DNA of 64,000 bases. Source: Saccopteryx bilineata. Taxonomy: Eukaryota > Chordata > Mammalia > Chiroptera > Emballonuridae. This document shows positions 62,414 to 64,000 of the stretch, one piece after another; the stretch's first letter is position 1, and each line of letters starts with the position of its first letter. The stretch spans positions 58,297,809 through 58,361,808 of the forward strand of contig NC_089494.1 in NCBI RefSeq assembly GCF_036850765.1, read 5' to 3'. The notes under the pieces were generated by a model. It was not told the DNA's origin and did no database searches. It saw only the letters and a list, made by a program, of their open reading frames with translations. The position numbers were made by a program, and so were the translations under genes.

Positions 62414-63670
62414 ATGGAGCCACCAACACACTTGAAGGATGGAATAGAGGAGTGGCTGTTCCCAGTGGCTCTCATGTTGGGGGCACTGGGCTGGGTATTT
62501 TTTACAGCCCAGCAAGAAGAAACCAAGAGCTCTGTGCAAGAGGCTGCCTGAGGTCAAGAGCTCCAGTATAAGCTGCAGACCGAGCGGCAACAATGGCATG
62601 AGCTGGAATGGTCACTGGAGACAGAGCTGTAGGTCTGAGAAATGCAGGCCAGGCTACAGGCTAAGAACCAATGACAGCATGAACTGGCATGAGTGCTGGA
62701 GAAGAAGGCCGGCCACTCTCAAAAGCTGCAGTGTGAGATGCAGGCTGAACACCAACAGTGCTTGGAACTGGAGCAGTCTCTGAAGAGTTACAGGTTTGTG
62801 AGTTCCAGTTTACTCTGGAAGTGGAACACTGGCACCAACAGTTGGTGGAGAAACAACTGTGAGTTCAAGAGCTGGAATCTCAACTTCAGGCCAAGAGCTG
62901 GCAGCCACAGGAACTGAAGCAAGTGCTGAAGACAGAGCTGCATTCGAGCCAGCGGGAGCAGATGCTTCCGACTCTTTGGAGGAGGAGGAGTTTCGGGCTG
63001 AATTTGCCATCCACAGACTCAGAGCCTGGCCAGTGGTCACTTAGAAGGTAAAAACCCAGCAGCCAAGAATCCCTTGGGGGCAGGCACAACCTCCTCCACA
63101 GGTGGTAGAGTACTCTGTGGTCCAGCCCTAAACCCAGGCAGAGCTGATGGAGTTGGGGGCACAATTCAGGCAGAAACTCACTGAGCCCCTAGTAGCCTGG
63201 TTGCTGTAGTTATGAGACATAGGGGTGGATAGTGTCATGCTCTCTGGAACAAAGAGAAATTGGCCACCATTACCACACACTCCTCCTTAAGGCAGCATCT
63301 TCAGAACTGCCATGACAACTCAGGAAACTATACCGTATTAGAATGGGTTGTGACCACCATTCATACAGTCTGGCAGAATGCTGGAGACTTGCCAGGAGCA
63401 GTGAGTAGGTGGCAGTGCTACAGTGAGCTAACCAAGGCCCTTCGGGAACTAGGTATAAAGAATGCTGCTTTCAATCTGAGGTCCCATGGGCCAGATAAGA
63501 AAGAGTTTATGGCAGGGATGAGGGACCTCATTCTCTGCAGCTCCCCATCAGCCCTTTTTAGGTCACTAGTGGCTATCTTGGTCCCCTGTGTCTGGCAGCC
63601 CATCAACATGGCTATGCAGATGATAGCAGATTTGGGGAGCTGGAGACAGCATGGGATCATAAAGCAGTAA
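62414..63670 (+). pseudogene. Decayed retroviral gag (ERV-L-like)
   Basis: An ATG at 62414, shortly after the primer-binding site, opens a frame whose first 45 codons include a hydrophobic stretch (about residues 14-32) and end in TGA at 62549. Coding-like sequence continues in the same frame with several in-frame TAG/TGA stops as a Gln/Glu/Leu-rich region with heptad-like spacing (about 62552-62980), consistent with a coiled coil. It shifts frame near 62790 and again before 63260. The 3' part, 63260-63670, is open for 136 codons. It has paired Trp-containing helices (EWVV, TVWQN, SRWQC) and a Leu-Arg-Glu-Leu-Gly motif at its residues 61-65, which I associate with ERV-L-type capsid. A coiled coil followed by such a capsid suggests class III. 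It is not functional as it stands. Confidence 0.7.
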
Positions 63671-64000
63671 GGGCTCTGCCCGTGCTGACCCCCCCCCCCC
63701 CAACTAACAAGGAAATGAACCTATAAAGGTTACCCAAACACAGATATGGGTAGATTTGATGGCAGCTGGGGCAGATAGGGAGAAATTAAATGGCAGGTCT
63801 AATAAAGTTTTTTAAAGCTTTGGCAACAACTTGAGCCGGAACAGAAGTTCCAGCCACTGAAAAAGTGGGTGGCCCTGGCAACTGTCAAGAAAATGGCTAG
63901 TCTTCAGGTTGCATGGTTGCAGGATTACTTGTTGGAGACAGAGGTGGGAAAGGAGGATCCTCCCCAAGACCCACTGTTCCAGTTTGAATAGGAGGAAGGC
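63671..64000 (+). mobile_element. ERV internal region continuing off the window
   Basis: The sequence after the capsid-like segment has a C10 run (63690-63699) and further coding-like but interrupted sequence (for example around 63880-63990). It should lead into the rest of gag and pol beyond the edge. Confidence 0.55.

Larger units (their letters stand above)
45889..64000 (+). other. PDE11A: PDE11A intron, 5' part of a large downstream intron
   Basis: The sequence starts with the donor GTAAGT at 45889. The next PDE11A exon, expected to encode the region with the second metal-binding motif (HDLDH), was not seen before the right edge. The stretch holds SINEs, hAT elements, a truncated L1 and, from 62000, an endogenous retrovirus in the same orientation as the gene. 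Confidence 0.8.

Noticed and set aside
62048..62551. 167-codon open frame at the start of the ERV
   Set aside because: Its first two thirds are LTR and primer-binding site, and only the part from the ATG at 62414 can be gag.
1..64000. CRISPR array, phage, operon or other prokaryote-type system
   Set aside because: No regularly spaced repeats with unique spacers and no compact gene clusters are present. The sequence is vertebrate intron.

Overview
This is mammalian nuclear DNA, almost certainly from a bat. The organism call rests on many copies of a tRNA-derived SINE with a near-perfect internal RNA polymerase III promoter (head beginning CCCTGGCCGGTTGGCTCAG, B box GGTTCGATTCC). From memory this is the Ves/Rhin-type SINE of bats, and the exact form looks most like horseshoe bats and relatives. 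The genus is not proven here.

Only one gene can be supported: PDE11A (dual-specificity 3',5'-cyclic nucleotide phosphodiesterase 11A), on the + strand. Two consecutive coding exons lie at 44995-45141 and 45781-45888. They encode the start of the catalytic domain, including the His-Asn-x-x-His metal/catalytic motif, and both have consensus splice sites. The rest of the window reads as PDE11A intron: about 45 kb upstream, a 639-bp intron between the exons, and about 18 kb downstream. No other PDE11A exon was found.

The introns hold layered transposable elements. (1) SINEs of two tRNA-derived families: nine copies of the Ves/Rhin-type SINE (one 5'-truncated) and four copies of a second family in a short and a long form. 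Most have clear target-site duplications (TSDs). (2) Non-autonomous hAT DNA transposons, five of them with readable 8-bp TSDs and inverted ends (23.6, 32.7, 38.8, 47.0 and 55.4 kb). (3) Two Tigger-like elements. (4) A 5'-truncated LINE-1 at 56.2-57.3 kb with an 18-bp TSD, plus older L1 3' ends at 2.9, 41 and 59 kb. (5) Ancient MIR, L2 and MER5-like relics. (6) A MaLR-type LTR at 25.8 kb. (7) An endogenous retrovirus that begins at about 62.0 kb (5' LTR, primer-binding site, decayed gag with an ERV-L-like look) and runs off the right edge, with two related LTRs on the - strand at 29.1 and 38.3 kb.

No new defence, biosynthetic or RNA-guided system is visible. The points most worth a second look are CTCF-like motifs carried in tandem inside the SINEs, two further CTCF-like sites in unique intron sequence, an antisense SINE making up more than half of the short PDE11A intron, datable nested insertions, and the remaining open capsid-like segment of the ERV. 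Repeat names were assigned by eye, without a library search.
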